From NCBI RefSeq assembly GCF_018446385.1, contig NW_024589899.1, positions 235,106 through 299,105 on the forward strand: a stretch of DNA of 64,000 nucleotides, in the 5' to 3' direction. Of the stretch, positions 12,180 through 22,127 are shown one piece after another; the first letter of the stretch is position 1, and each line of letters opens with the position of its first letter. A model generated the notes under the pieces. It ran no database searches. It was not told where the DNA came from and saw only the letters and a program-made list of their open reading frames with translations. The translations under genes were made by a program, and so were the position numbers. The DNA comes from Zingiber officinale (lineage: Eukaryota > Streptophyta > Magnoliopsida > Zingiberales > Zingiberaceae).

Positions 12180-12186
12180 TATAAAT
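12180..12186 (+). promoter_or_regulatory. TATA box of FLA gene
   Basis: TATAAAT lies 68 bases before the chosen ATG at 12248. A start of transcription ~30 bases downstream would fall at or after the earlier in-frame ATG at 12209, which favours 12248 as the real start codon. Confidence 0.6.
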
Positions 12187-12247
12187 TACCCCTTTCTACC
12201 CCCCTGCATTGATAAATAATATTCATCAAGCCTTCAATAAATACAAC

Positions 12248-13087
12248 ATGGCAATTAGACTCCTCCTCCACCTCCTCCCCTTCCTCCTCCTCCTCCACTC
12301 TCCGGCCGCCGCCCATAACATCACCCGCATCCTCGAGGACTTCCCCGACTTCTCCACCTTCAACAGCTTCCTCACCGAATCCACCGTTGCCAACGAGATC
12401 AACCGCCGGCAGACCATCACTGTCCTCGTCGTCGACAACTCCGCCGCCGGCGCGCTCTCCTTCCTCGACAGTGACACTCTTAAGAGTGTCCTTTCCATCC
12501 ACGTCATCCTCGACTATTACGACAAAGTCAAGATCCACTCCCTCCGCCGTCAGTCCACCTTCTTCACCACCCTCTACCAGACCACCGGCGTCGCCGAAAA
12601 CAACATGGGCTTCCTCAACTTCACCCGCCTCCCCGACGGCCGCCTCGCCTTCGGCCCCGGCGTCCACGGCGCGCCCCTCAGCGCCACCTACGTCAAGCAG
12701 GTTGCCACCAGGCCCTACAACATCTCGGTACTCCAGATCAGCGGCGCCGTCGTGCCGGCGGGCATCACCGAAGCACCGCTCGCGCCCTTCGGCCCCCCCA
12801 TCAACGTCCAGCCGGAGATTCTCGTCCCGTCGCCGGCCCCTTTGGATGAGGACTCGGAAGCCAACTCGCCCGATGCCGACGCTCCCGCGCCCGATGCTGA
12901 CGCGCCGGCGGCGGATTCGCCGGCGCCTGCTGCAGACTCGCCGGGGCTAGCTCCGGCCGGCGACTCGGATGCGCCGGCAACATCGGAAGACGACACCAAA
13001 GACGACGACGAGAAATCTTTGGCCGGTCGGGCCGCCAGCGTCGGCGCAGGGCTCATCGTGGTGACCGCCGGCGCGCTCTTGCTATAA
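12248..13087 (+). CDS. FLA: Fasciclin-like arabinogalactan protein, single fasciclin domain, GPI-anchored
   Basis: Intronless, 279 aa. Residues 1-22 form a Leu-rich signal peptide ending at an Ala-Ala-Ala-His site. One fasciclin domain follows (about residues 25-170) with the H1-like segment ITVLVVDNSA and the H2/YH-region segment LSIHVILDYYD. Asn-glycosylation sequons NIT, NFT and NIS are present. Residues ~185-255 are rich in Pro, Ala, Ser and Asp with AP and SP dipeptides, the expected arabinogalactan addition region. A short basic spacer and a hydrophobic end (AGLIVVTAGALLL) form a GPI signal. FLAs act at the plasma membrane and wall in adhesion and secondary-wall formation. An earlier in-frame ATG at 12209 would hide the signal peptide behind 13 residues. 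The gene converges on the FLA at 16108-17871. Confidence 0.93.
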   Translation: MAIRLLLHLLPFLLLLHSPAAAHNITRILEDFPDFSTFNSFLTESTVANEINRRQTITVLVVDNSAAGALSFLDSDTLKSVLSIHVILDYYDKVKIHSLRRQSTFFTTLYQTTGVAENNMGFLNFTRLPDGRLAFGPGVHGAPLSATYVKQVATRPYNISVLQISGAVVPAGITEAPLAPFGPPINVQPEILVPSPAPLDEDSEANSPDADAPAPDADAPAADSPAPAADSPGLAPAGDSDAPATSEDDTKDDDEKSLAGRAASVGAGLIVVTAGALLL

Positions 13088-14180
13088 ATATAAACCTTGA
13101 ATTTTTTTAAAATTGGTTTGGTGTGGCCATTGAACGACTGATTAATTTAACAAATGATTATTTTTTCATATTTAATTGATATTGGAGGAGGATAATTGGA
13201 CAATTGATCTGGGTTTTGCCCATCAATGAATTTTCTCGGGCTTTTTGAAAAATTATGAGCACAGTACGTACATTTATATCATTTGATATTTTGAAATATA
13301 TTTTATTTAAATGTTTATATTTAAGATTAACAGCATTACTTAGGATCGACTTGACATAAAATTTTAAAGGACAATTGATATTTTAGGAGTGATCATTAAA
13401 AGGGTCGAATCTGGATAAAGATTGAATAATTATCCTCTCATTTAATGATTAATTTTTATCTTATTATTTACTCTCGTGGCAATTGTGGGAGGGTCAGGAT
13501 GACAGATTTCAATTTTTACAGAAATACAAGAAGTTTAATATAAATCTGACTGTGAGAGACACCTAAAATGAATATAATCATATTTTAGTATAAAAGTAAA
13601 AAAAATTCAATGCCATAGATTATGGATTCAACTCTTTGAAGTAAAGGTTCCCTTTGTCAAGCGATCAATATGTTTAGATTGGGACAACAGATGAAATGAG
13701 CAGGGATCTCAAATACTTGGGTACATGAAAAATCATATTGTTGAGAAGCATGGAATCATCACAAATATGTTATTTGTTGAATATGTTTTTAGATCACTTG
13801 TATTTTATAAGAAATAAAAACTCTATCATCCTCCTTTAATAGCCTCAAGTGCTTAGTTAGGCGAACTTGGTGAGGTCCTATGTTATCCTTGCTTAAATGG
13901 GGATTTAATTTGGAGTACAAAGGACTATATATGGTTTAGTTTCCCCACGGATCCCACCCAATCGAAGTCATTACTATGGTTCATGGTCATTGCAGTCACC
14001 AAATTAAAAAGAACCTCATTAATAAACATCAGATCCTTTCATAATTAATTTTGATAATGTGAGTGCAACGTTGTTAAGCAAAAGTAAACTTGAATTGTCA
14101 TGACTGTAATGTTTAGTTCCATTCTCTATATTTGTGAATACTAATCGTATATCTCTTTGTAAAAATACAAATGATATATG
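13088..14180. other. Intergenic, no gene seen
   Basis: AT-rich DNA downstream of the FLA gene. It holds the presumed 3' UTR and no ORF or repeat that I can support. Confidence 0.6.
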
Positions 14181-15685
14181 TGTTGGTGTAATCGTTTTAA
14201 GGTTAAAGTTGGCCAGTTTTACTAAGTTCGGATTGACTTGAACTCGAGTTTCAATATTTGATCATGTACGAGAGAGAAATCAAGTAGGTCAAGAGAGGAC
14301 CGGATACTTAACTTTGAAAGTCTTAATTAGAGGTTAGACAAATAGAAAGTTCTAGTTGGACTAGGCAATGAAAAATCTAATTGGGAACTAGGCAATGGAA
14401 GTCTTAACGAGGCTAGACACTGGAAGATCTAATCATAAACTAAGCAATGAATGTCCTAGCGGGGCTAGGCAATGAAACATTTTAACTGAATATTAGGCAA
14501 CAGAAAATCTTAACTAGAAGTAAGGGAAAATCTTAACTGAGGTTAAGCAAGTGAGAAGTCTACCTAGTGACTAGTTTTAACTGGATGTAAACAAGGGAGA
14601 GTCTAATGGGAAGTTGGTGAGGAAAAAGTTTAAGTGGGTTAAAAGTTGATCGGACACATGACACAAGGTGAAAAAAAATCAAAGGTTGATAGAACACTTG
14701 GTAAAAAAAAAAATTCTGATAAGTTAAGGTTGACCGGATGTTGGGCAAAAGAACTCTAAATTTAGATTTCGGGTATTAAGGTTGGGCAATCGCTCAGGGT
14801 AATCGATTGGGTCAAGAAAATTGATTGAGAGTTGCTTTTACGAAGCTCAGAAGTGTGTTGAATTAATTAGATCAATCGATTTAGCATAGGTCAATCGATT
14901 AGACGATTTTCACAAGAGAACAGAAAGGCCTGGAATCGATTGAGGCAATCGATTCAGACTTCACCAATCAATTGAGCTAATCAATTGGGGCATTTTTCAT
15001 GAGAGAATAAAAGATGTTGGAATCGATTAGTACAATCAATTCAGCGGGTTTTAATCAATTAGGTTAATCGATTGGAGTGTTCTCACTTATAACAGAAAGT
15101 TTCACAATAAATTGGAAGTTAGTAATAATTGGTATAACTCATTAATTGATTAGACAAGTAAAAAAGAACTATTCTACAAGTTTTGAAAGGGTCAAATTGA
15201 CGTAATAATCGATTGAGGATAACGTCAATTAATTAGGTGATATTTTTCAGTTCAAAAGGAACTTTAAAAAAGAGGAGTTGGTGGACATTTGAACACGTCG
15301 GCTCTTGAGGTTTTGGCAATAAGTATTGTTGCACTTTTCAAGTATCAAGAGAGGCTAACCAAAGTAAGAAAAAGACAAAGCATAAGCAAGGTTTATTGTT
15401 GTAAAATTATTTTCAATTTCTTATGTAATTTATTTGTGTTTTCTTATTTTTATTCTCGTATTTGAGCTTATACAAGGTTTCTTCATCTCCGGAAAGGAGA
15501 TTTTCATAGTGAAATTATGAGTGAGGAGTGAATCCTTGAATTAATATCTCAAGAAGATAAATACCATGTAAAATCTAAAAGGTTAACAATTAAAAATTTT
15601 GTTTTGAGTTTTCTGTTGTCATTCAAGGTGAAAGAAGTAACGCGAGTTATTCACCCTCTCTCTTTAGTTCATTCATCTCTTAACA
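14181..15685. mobile_element. Probable solo LTR, copia-type
   Basis: Starts TGTTGGTG and ends CTCTTAACA, so the ends are inverted (TGTT/AACA). Flanks are ATATG on the left and ATATC on the right, a target duplication with one mismatch. Inside, 14340-14560 consists of degenerate ~25-bp units (GGCAATGAAA-GTCTTAAC type), and 14780-15240 contains many copies of the palindrome AATCGATT. The 3' part has the TTCACCCTCTC motif common near plant copia LTR ends. No internal genes are present, consistent with LTR-LTR recombination. Confidence 0.6.
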
Positions 15686-16107
15686 ATATCTAACGTTTGC
15701 AATATTCGAATTACTTGAGATGTTGGGCCGTCATATTAAGACATATACGTGCTTTCCATATTTACTTGATGATGAATATGTGAGGCCGAACTGTGTCTTC
15801 GGGATTAAACGAATAGAAAGAATTGGATAGCTTGATTAATAAATACAAAATAAACAAAAAGAGGATTCAAATGACATGCACGTATAAATGAAAAATGATC
15901 TTAAAGGTTGAGTAAATCCAACTATAAAAGTGCTAAATTTCAAATTCATTTCCAAAATTGAACTGGTGCGTTGTTTCATTTTAAATATATAAAAAATGAA
16001 AATAATACATCCATACATATGTTGAATTGTTGCTCATATTTGACTTTGTGGTACTTCAAAACCGCCCCAAATTGAAACCTTTTTCCTTTTCTTTCTCTTC
16101 AAACCAA

Positions 16108-17871
16108 TCAAAGCCAAGCTTGGAGAAGGGTAGCACCCATGGCGACCCCAATCATGGTACACATTCCCACTCCCTTGCTGGGAGAACCAGAGGCATGATC
16201 CCCGACCGGACCAGGAGCCTCCGCCGACGAGGGAGTCGATGCGATGCTTGTCACCGGCACGTCCGCCACCGGCCCTTCTGCGTTAGTCCCCATCCGATCC
16301 TCATTCCTGGGAGCAGCGGCGGGGGTCTTCTTGGGCGCGCCGGCGGGGGCCGCTCCCTTGTTCGCGGGGGAAGGTGCAGTGGGACCACTCTTGGGGGCGC
16401 CTGAAGGAGCGGCGGAGATGCTGTTACTCTTTGGCGCCTCTGCGGCCGTTGGAGAAGAGGAGGTAGCGCTGCTCTTTGGAGCTTCAGCGGCCGTGGGAGG
16501 AGTGGAGATGCTGCTGCTCTTTGGAGCCTCTGAGGCTGTTGGAGAAGAAGCGGTGGTGCTACTCCGAGGAGCCTCAGAGGCTGCTGTTGGAGCATTGGAG
16601 AGGCTGTTCTTTGGTGTCTCTGCGGCCGCCGGACCAGAGGAGCTGCTACTGCTCTTTGGAGCCAAGGAGCTGCCACTGACTGGAGCTGATGCTGTTGGAG
16701 CTTGGGATGTTGCAGTGCTAGCGCTGCTCTTAGGAGCTTCTGAGGAAACAGAGGAACTGATCTCGGGAGCCTCTGAAGAAGCAGAGGAGCTGCTCTCTGG
16801 AGCATCTGAAGAAGCACCACCACTGCTCTTCGGAGCTTCTGAAGCAACAGAGGAACTGCTCTTCGGAGCTTCTGAAGCAACAGAGGAACTGCTCTTCGGA
16901 GCTTCTGAAGCAACAGAGCTACTTCTCTTGGGGGCCTCTGAAGAAACAGAGGAACTACTCTGTGGAGCCTCTGAAGAAACAGAGCCACTGCTGCTCTTTG
17001 GAGCCTCTGATGAAACAGAGCCGCTGCTGCTCTTTGGAGCCTCCGCTGCCACCGGAGCAATGGATCCACTGCTCTTCGCTCCGTCAGATGTTGTCGGAGC
17101 AGTGGAGCTGCTGCTGCTCTTCCGTGCCTCTGCAGAAGTGGGAGCCTCTGTGGCTGTCGAAGTTGCAGAGCTACCGCCACTCTTCGGCGCCTCTGCCGCA
17201 GTGGGAGCCGCTGCCTTTTCACCAGAGGTAGCGGTGCTGCTTCCACTTGACGCTCCCGTCGCCGGAGCGGCGGCAGAGCTAACCTTCTGTGCCTCCGCGG
17301 AGGCAACAGGTGGGGCGGAGCCATCGGGAGTTGTCGCTGCTGGTGGAGCGTTGGTCGAAGAGGCAGCACCGCTGGCATCACCTGTCCCCATAATGGCCTT
17401 GCTCACTTCGAGGACCGATAGATTATAAGGCCTCGCCCCGACGACCTTGGTCAGGCTGCAATCCTGCGGAGCCCCGGCGACGTCCACGCCGAAGACCATC
17501 TTCTGTCCGGCCAACTCGTTGTACTTCAAGTCGCCCCCCAGGGAGGGGATAATGCCAGACTTATTGAAGTTGCGGTCCAAGACGTAGGGGTCGTAGTAGT
17601 CGAGCAGGACGTGGAAGGAGACGGCCTTCCTGAGGCTGTCGCCGGAGAGGGAGGAGAAGGCCGACACGGCCTTGTTGTCGAGGACGAGGACGGTGACGGT
17701 CTGACGGCCATTGATGACGTCGACGAGCTTCAAGTCGGTCAAGTACTTGGTGAAGGTGGTGTAGTCGGTGTAGGGTTGCAGGATCTCCATGACGTCGAAG
17801 GCAACGGCGGAGGAGAGGAGGAGGAGGAAGGGGAGCCAGAGGCGGAGAAGCGGGGAGTGTCCGGCGGCCAT
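16108..17871 (-). CDS. FLA: Fasciclin-like arabinogalactan protein with expanded Ser/Ala-rich repeat region
   Basis: Intronless, 587 aa, about twice the length of its neighbour. Residues 1-24 are a signal peptide (LLRLWLPFLLLLSSAVA). One fasciclin domain spans about 25-165 with VTVLVLDNKAV and VSFHVLLDYYD, closely matching the FLA at 12248-13087. Residues ~175-560 are low-complexity Ser/Ala/Pro/Glu/Lys, built mainly from SEAPKSSSS-type units with SP, AP and PT sites suitable for arabinogalactosylation. The end (MCTMIGVAMGATLLQAWL) is a GPI signal. The long tract places the fasciclin domain far from the membrane. Opposite-strand frames in the repeat tract are also open and are shadows. Convergent with the FLA at 12248; likely an old local duplicate. 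Confidence 0.92.
   Translation of the reverse strand: MAAGHSPLLRLWLPFLLLLSSAVAFDVMEILQPYTDYTTFTKYLTDLKLVDVINGRQTVTVLVLDNKAVSAFSSLSGDSLRKAVSFHVLLDYYDPYVLDRNFNKSGIIPSLGGDLKYNELAGQKMVFGVDVAGAPQDCSLTKVVGARPYNLSVLEVSKAIMGTGDASGAASSTNAPPAATTPDGSAPPVASAEAQKVSSAAAPATGASSGSSTATSGEKAAAPTAAEAPKSGGSSATSTATEAPTSAEARKSSSSSTAPTTSDGAKSSGSIAPVAAEAPKSSSGSVSSEAPKSSSGSVSSEAPQSSSSVSSEAPKRSSSVASEAPKSSSSVASEAPKSSSSVASEAPKSSGGASSDAPESSSSASSEAPEISSSVSSEAPKSSASTATSQAPTASAPVSGSSLAPKSSSSSSGPAAAETPKNSLSNAPTAASEAPRSSTTASSPTASEAPKSSSISTPPTAAEAPKSSATSSSPTAAEAPKSNSISAAPSGAPKSGPTAPSPANKGAAPAGAPKKTPAAAPRNEDRMGTNAEGPVADVPVTSIASTPSSAEAPGPVGDHASGSPSKGVGMCTMIGVAMGATLLQAWL
16730..17060 (-). repeat. 33-bp coding repeats in the FLA arabinogalactan region
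   Basis: Units encoding SEAPKSSSSVA (11 residues, 33 bp) recur in tandem; the copies around 16835-16920 are almost base-identical, while outer copies differ by several changes. The pattern shows recent slippage expansion within the coding region. Confidence 0.85.
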
Positions 17872-17974
17872 TCTGAAATGGCCTTATTTAAATAAAATAA
17901 AATATATAATTTTCGACGCTTCGAAGCTAATGGAGATATTCGCTTCCGACGAAAGGAAGAAGGATCCAGTCGGA

Positions 17975-17983
17975 ATATATAGG
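17975..17983 (-). promoter_or_regulatory. TATA box of the long FLA gene
   Basis: Minus strand reads CTATATATT about 105 bases before the ATG. A second TATA-like stretch near 17905-17915 is too close to the ATG to be the likely core promoter. Confidence 0.5.
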
Positions 17984-19083
17984 GGAGTCTCTTTTACAAC
18001 CGTGGGATCGAGAGTGAAGTCAATCGTCACCATCCATATAGCGACTTTCATGGAGAGTTCCTCTCTGAAAATCATGTTCGCCCTTACAAATCGCTGTGGT
18101 CAGCCGCGCACTTAGCAGTTTCTATAAATAGTTATTCTCTAGCAATATTTTGAACAAAAGTTAGACCACATTTGAACCGTTGGAACGGCTCAATCCAATA
18201 CAAGTATTTGTATATACCTCTTTTAAGGCATCAAATAATATTACAATCAACGCAGATGGTATTATAATATCCATAGTCAACGAATATATTTTATAAAATA
18301 AAATATAACTAATGAGTATTAATATTAAATAGATATAAAGTGTGTTAATTAAAAATAAGTGTTGATTTAATAATTATGTGACATATTTTAATTTTTTTTA
18401 AATGTAACATATATTAACGTCTAAATTAATAAAAGGATATCAATATTAGGGATAATATATGAGTATTATAACACTTAAATGGTGTTACAAACTAATATAG
18501 ATGAGTGTTATAATATTCACATATTAATAATATTCAATTCTTAATTTGAACACTGTTAATGAATATATTTTATATATATTTTTAAAAAAACTAAAAGATA
18601 AATTTTAAATATAAAGAATAAAAATAAATAAATAAATGGTAAGATCTACATATAATTAAAATGAATGAGTATGTTAATATAGAAAAAAGCTAAGTGATCT
18701 ACTATTTGAAGATGTGTGACATATATAATATATTAACGTTCGGATGCCCTCACTTAAACACATATTTTACCAATTACCATGTTCAAACACAAACGTTTTG
18801 AATTTCACAAATTAATATTTTTTTTAAAAAAAAGGAATAAATGAAATTAGGAATCTCCATGTTCATTTAAGTAGATAAAATATGATGAGTTTTATTTAAT
18901 TCGATATAATATTAGATCATAAATTGAATTGACTGAATTAGAGAGAAAAAACATCTATCTTTAAAATTAATTGGGCAAATTCGAACATCTAAATTATTAA
19001 AAAAAATATAATATTAAAGCTATGATAATTTATTTATACACTCATAATAGTTTTCAAGACTAAGCGAGTGTTTGGTTTATGTG

Positions 19084-19230
19084 TTTTTTATTTTTATTTT
19101 CTGAAAAATACATATTTTTTAGAAAACAGTGTTTTGATTTAATTTTTTACATCTGTTTTTTTTAATAAAAGAGAGTATTTTTTTAAAAAGAGAAAAAATA
19201 CGTATTTAGAAAATGAAAATAAAAAAATAC
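19084..19230. repeat. Inverted repeat, MITE-like hairpin
   Basis: The arm at 19084-19123 (TTTTTTATTTTTATTTTCTG...) is complementary over about 35 bases, with mismatches, to 19190-19230 (AAAAAATACGTATTTAGAAAATG...). It is preceded by TGTTTGGTTTATGTG, a common miniature-transposon end word. AT-richness makes chance partly responsible. Confidence 0.4.
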
Positions 19231-19449
19231 GCTCTCTAAATTTTACCAAAAAATGAGAGGAATTTCACATCCAAAAATTAAGGGGAAAACAAAATTTTCT
19301 CTTATCCTAGAAGGAAGGATGATATATAATATCCTTAGCAATTGATTTTTTTTTTTTAAATAATTTAGGTCCAAGCTTCACCAATTAATTCTGAAAGTAG
19401 ACGGTCTTCCCTCATATTGGCTTATTATATATATCTAAAACTCAGGTGA

Positions 19450-19655
19450 TTAAATAATTGGAATGACTATGGATTTGATAGTAAAATGGAATTGAAATGA
19501 GAATGGAAATGAAACCGACCTAATTATATGAATTTATTTATTCCTATAAATCTGAAAATCATTCCCAAATTATTATTCACAAACTCACAATTCAAATACT
19601 ATATTCTACTATTATTTCATTCTCTCATTCTCAAATCCATTAACCAAACAACCCC
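19450..19655. mobile_element. MITE-like remnant
   Basis: The left half is rich in GGAATGA/ATGGAAT words and the right half in CATTCTCATTCTC, ending in ATTAACCAAACAACCCC. This layout is typical of non-autonomous hAT/PIF-like elements with AACCAAACA(A/G)CCCC ends. The left end is degraded, so no target duplication was found. Confidence 0.35.
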
Positions 19656-20298
19656 TCAACTTATGCACACTAAAAAAAAAATTTACAACCTTCCTTTTAA
19701 TTCATCTATCAAGTAAATTCTAAATTACACTTAAAAAGTCACTTCCAAAATATCCTTAACAAATTGTATTTATTTAGATATTTATGATTGTCTATATTAT
19801 AATTTTTATTAACTATTTACATATTTCACACCATGGAAGATGTATCATTTTTGAATTTATAAGCATGTGATTTAAGATGGTGAATTCCACCCAGTGATTT
19901 GAGATATTAAATTCTATAGAGTGGTGCTAAAATATAATCGACGATGTCATGAGACAATTATTTGAGTTACATACATAAAATTAAAAAAAAAACAAAACAA
20001 ATCAATTAGATAACGTTAAATCTGGGAAGACCGGTCCAATCCCACGAGGTCCAACCTCACGAAAACTTCTCATCAGCCACAAGGGGAGGAGAAAAAAAAT
20101 GTTAGGCATCATCTGCCAATGCAACCTTTCTCGAGGTTATCAAGCTAAACCACAATAAGAGCTACAAGAATGTCCAAGTTAGAGATGAAAAGCATGAACA
20201 ATCAAGAACAACCTTCACAAGACAGTACTGTTTCTGAGGCAAATGAAATATGACTGGGCAATGAGAACCCGTTCACAGGTCAAGTGGAAAACAAGTAA

Positions 20299-20612
20299 TG
20301 TGGTTTAGCTGTGCCAAATTGACATAGAAAAAAAATCAGTTTTGAACATGGGTAGATCAATCATACTACCCTAGAAAAGCTTCAAGCCATTGACAGCCGA
20401 AAGAACTGAAGGCCGAATTGGGGAAGGAAGAGGATCAATTCTGATTTGTGCAGGTTAAAGAAAGAAAGAAAAGGAGCATAAACTAAGCCAAATCGGCACA
20501 GAAAAAGCAGTTTTGAAGAGCTAGTAGATGAATCGCATTGACCTAAAAAACATCAAGTTTTGAAGGCAAAAGAAATGAAGGCGAGAGGGGAAAGAAGAGG
20601 AGCAATTACCTC
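20299..20612. repeat. Diverged ~180-bp tandem duplication
   Basis: Segments 20299-20440 and 20480-20612 share the order CCAAATTGACA/CCAAATCGGCA, CAGAAAAA, CAGTTTTGAA, TAGATCAATC/TAGATGAATC, AAGAACTGAAGGC/AAGAAATGAAGGC, then AGGATCAATT/AGGAGCAATT. Together with the donor-like GAG|GTAATT (minus, near 20611) it could be the intron of an unrecognised minus-strand transcript. Confidence 0.5.
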
Positions 20613-20713
20613 TCCGCTGCCTTTGCAGTAATCGCTCCAGGCGCACTGGTATCTCGATTGGGACAAGCCGATCAATCAGCTAAGCGTTCGTGCAAGCTCG
20701 AATTCGCTGCCAA

Positions 20714-20968
20714 TTAAAGAAAAATGAGGGGGGAAATAGATCGCAGAAGATGCCGTTTGGGACTTTGGCGAAGGCAGCCTATAAAAACCCTAGCAAAGAT
20801 ACCGAAGACGCCGGCTGCGGATAAAGAGGAGGAGGAGGCTTCCTCTCCGGCGGTACTTCTCATATCACGGGTCTTCGGAGGGTGAAGCGGCCGTCCTCCC
20901 ACATCGCCATCGGAAGAGGCCGCGACCAGATTTGGAAAGCTTAAGTAAATTACAGAATTGACCTCCAC
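20714..20968 (-). CDS. Uncertain small ORF or 5' region of an unrecognised minus-strand gene
   Basis: A GC-rich island (20740-20940) in AT-rich DNA carries an 84-codon minus frame, with an internal ATG (MRSTAGEEAS) giving about 49 codons. I recognise no domain. The minus strand also contains CTAGGGTTTT, a telo-box found in 5' UTRs of growth-related genes, and a possible splice donor at ~20611, so the island may be a 5' UTR exon instead of coding sequence. On the plus strand CTATAAAAACCCTAGC resembles a TATA box, so direction is unsure. Confidence 0.25.
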   Translation of the reverse strand: MEVNSVIYLSFPNLVAASSDGDVGGRPLHPPKTRDMRSTAGEEASSSSLSAAGVFGIFARVFIGCLRQSPKRHLLRSISPLIFL

Positions 20969-21255
20969 GTGAGAGGAGGGTAGTTTCGTAAATTGGGGCT
21001 TTCCCGTTTAAATATAATTATAGTTAATTTAAATTTGGAAATATTTTTTTTTCTTAAGATCCGCTACCTTAACCCATAGGTTCATATTTTTTATTTTCCA
21101 TTTGTTAAGGATGTTTTGAATAAAATACTTTGCAAATTAATACAACAAATATTAATTAATTAAATATTATCAAAGATACACAATCAATCAAGCATGATTT
21201 ACATTGATCATTTCAGATGATTTTTCCGTTGACGGACACATACATTTTTTGTTAA

Positions 21256-21492
21256 TTACTTGCGATTCATCTCGGTCTCTTTTACAAACGTTCCTGGTCT
21301 GTCCCTGTGCCTAAACAAGGGCACACCCAGCTCATAATGCTTTTCTTCTTGTGTTGGTCCTGCCGCCGGTGCCCCCGCCGGCGCTCCCGCTGGTGCTGCC
21401 ATCGGTGCCGCTGCCATTGTTTTCACAGCTGATGGACTCAGAATGAGGCCAGACACGAGAAAGAGGACGATCATAATAAAAGACTTAGCCAT
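21256..21492 (-). CDS. Small secreted AG-peptide-like protein
   Basis: 78 aa from the ATG at 21492. Residues ~1-26 are a hydrophobic signal peptide (MAKSFIMIVLFLVSGLIL). Residues ~27-47 are Ala/Pro/Gly with repeats APAGAPAGAPAAGP, the pattern of hydroxyproline arabinogalactan addition. The last ~30 residues are charged (YELGVPLFRHRDRPG..., ending NRK) and not hydrophobic, so there is no GPI signal; this separates it from classical AG-peptides and suggests a processed secreted peptide. An upstream in-frame ATG at 21549 would add 19 residues before the signal, and the sequence CAG|GTAATG there could be a splice donor. A TATA box at 21613-21619 fits. Family not identified. Confidence 0.6.
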   Translation of the reverse strand: MAKSFIMIVLFLVSGLILSPSAVKTMAAAPMAAPAGAPAGAPAAGPTQEEKHYELGVPLFRHRDRPGTFVKETEMNRK

Positions 21493-21612
21493 TATTGTAC
21501 GTGTGAGGGTATACATTACCTGAAAGATAGAGTCATATAGAGGATCCATTACAAGAAAAAGGTTGATTAGACGAAAATTTCGGTCCCTAATGCGTCTAAC
21601 TTTCTATCTTTT

Positions 21613-21619
21613 CTATATA
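21613..21619 (-). promoter_or_regulatory. TATA box of small secreted protein gene
   Basis: Minus strand CATATATAGAA lies about 120 bases before the ATG at 21492 and 64 before the alternative ATG at 21549. Confidence 0.45.
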
Positions 21620-22127
21620 TGGACAACAAGGTGTGTGGATATAAATTTATTGCAAGTTCAAATGTTTGGAGAAGACAAGCCACGAAAGTTTTGGCAATTA
21701 ATCCTTAACAATGGAGCCACGTAATACTTTTTAATTTAGTTTGATATATAAATGAATGAGTAACTAGTTATATAACTTTTATGTATATTTGAGATTAAAA
21801 TAAAATAAATTACTTTAAATTTTTGTGTACATAAAAATTGTAAGGCATTTTTTTAAGGCATAATTTGAAAATTTTGATATTTTGCATTGTTGCCGGAGCT
21901 ATTCGCGGCCAGCCATCTGTTGGTCCAATTGAGTCGAACCGGCGGTTCGAACCGGACCCAATTTATCCAACCTTTCCTCCCTCCCCGCTCCACCCACGAT
22001 TTCAAGTTTGAATCACCACCGCCACGGCCGCGTCCGCCACGCGCCACCATAAATACCTCCTCATCGATCCACATATATCGTCTCCTCCCTCGCCCATTGG
22101 CTCCCTGAGCTCCTTCACGCGCTCACA

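Larger units (their letters stand above)
17990..20290. other. AT-rich intergenic DNA with MITE-like pieces
   Basis: No protein gene. It contains an inverted repeat (19084-19230) and a MITE-like segment ending CCAAACAACCCC (about 19450-19655), listed separately. The rest is AT-rich and unassigned. Confidence 0.6.

Noticed and set aside
12179-12667. Minus-strand 162-codon acidic ORF across the FLA gene
   Set aside because: Antisense shadow of the GC-rich FLA coding sequence, composed of Val, Glu and Gly without domain pattern.
16244-17428. 394-codon plus-strand and 376-codon minus-strand frames inside the long FLA gene
   Set aside because: Shadow frames of a GC-rich low-complexity repeat. Only the 587-aa minus frame has signal peptide, fasciclin domain and GPI signal.
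20050-20130. C/D-box snoRNA-like TGATGA motifs on the minus strand
   Set aside because: No convincing D box and no terminal stem at the right distance.
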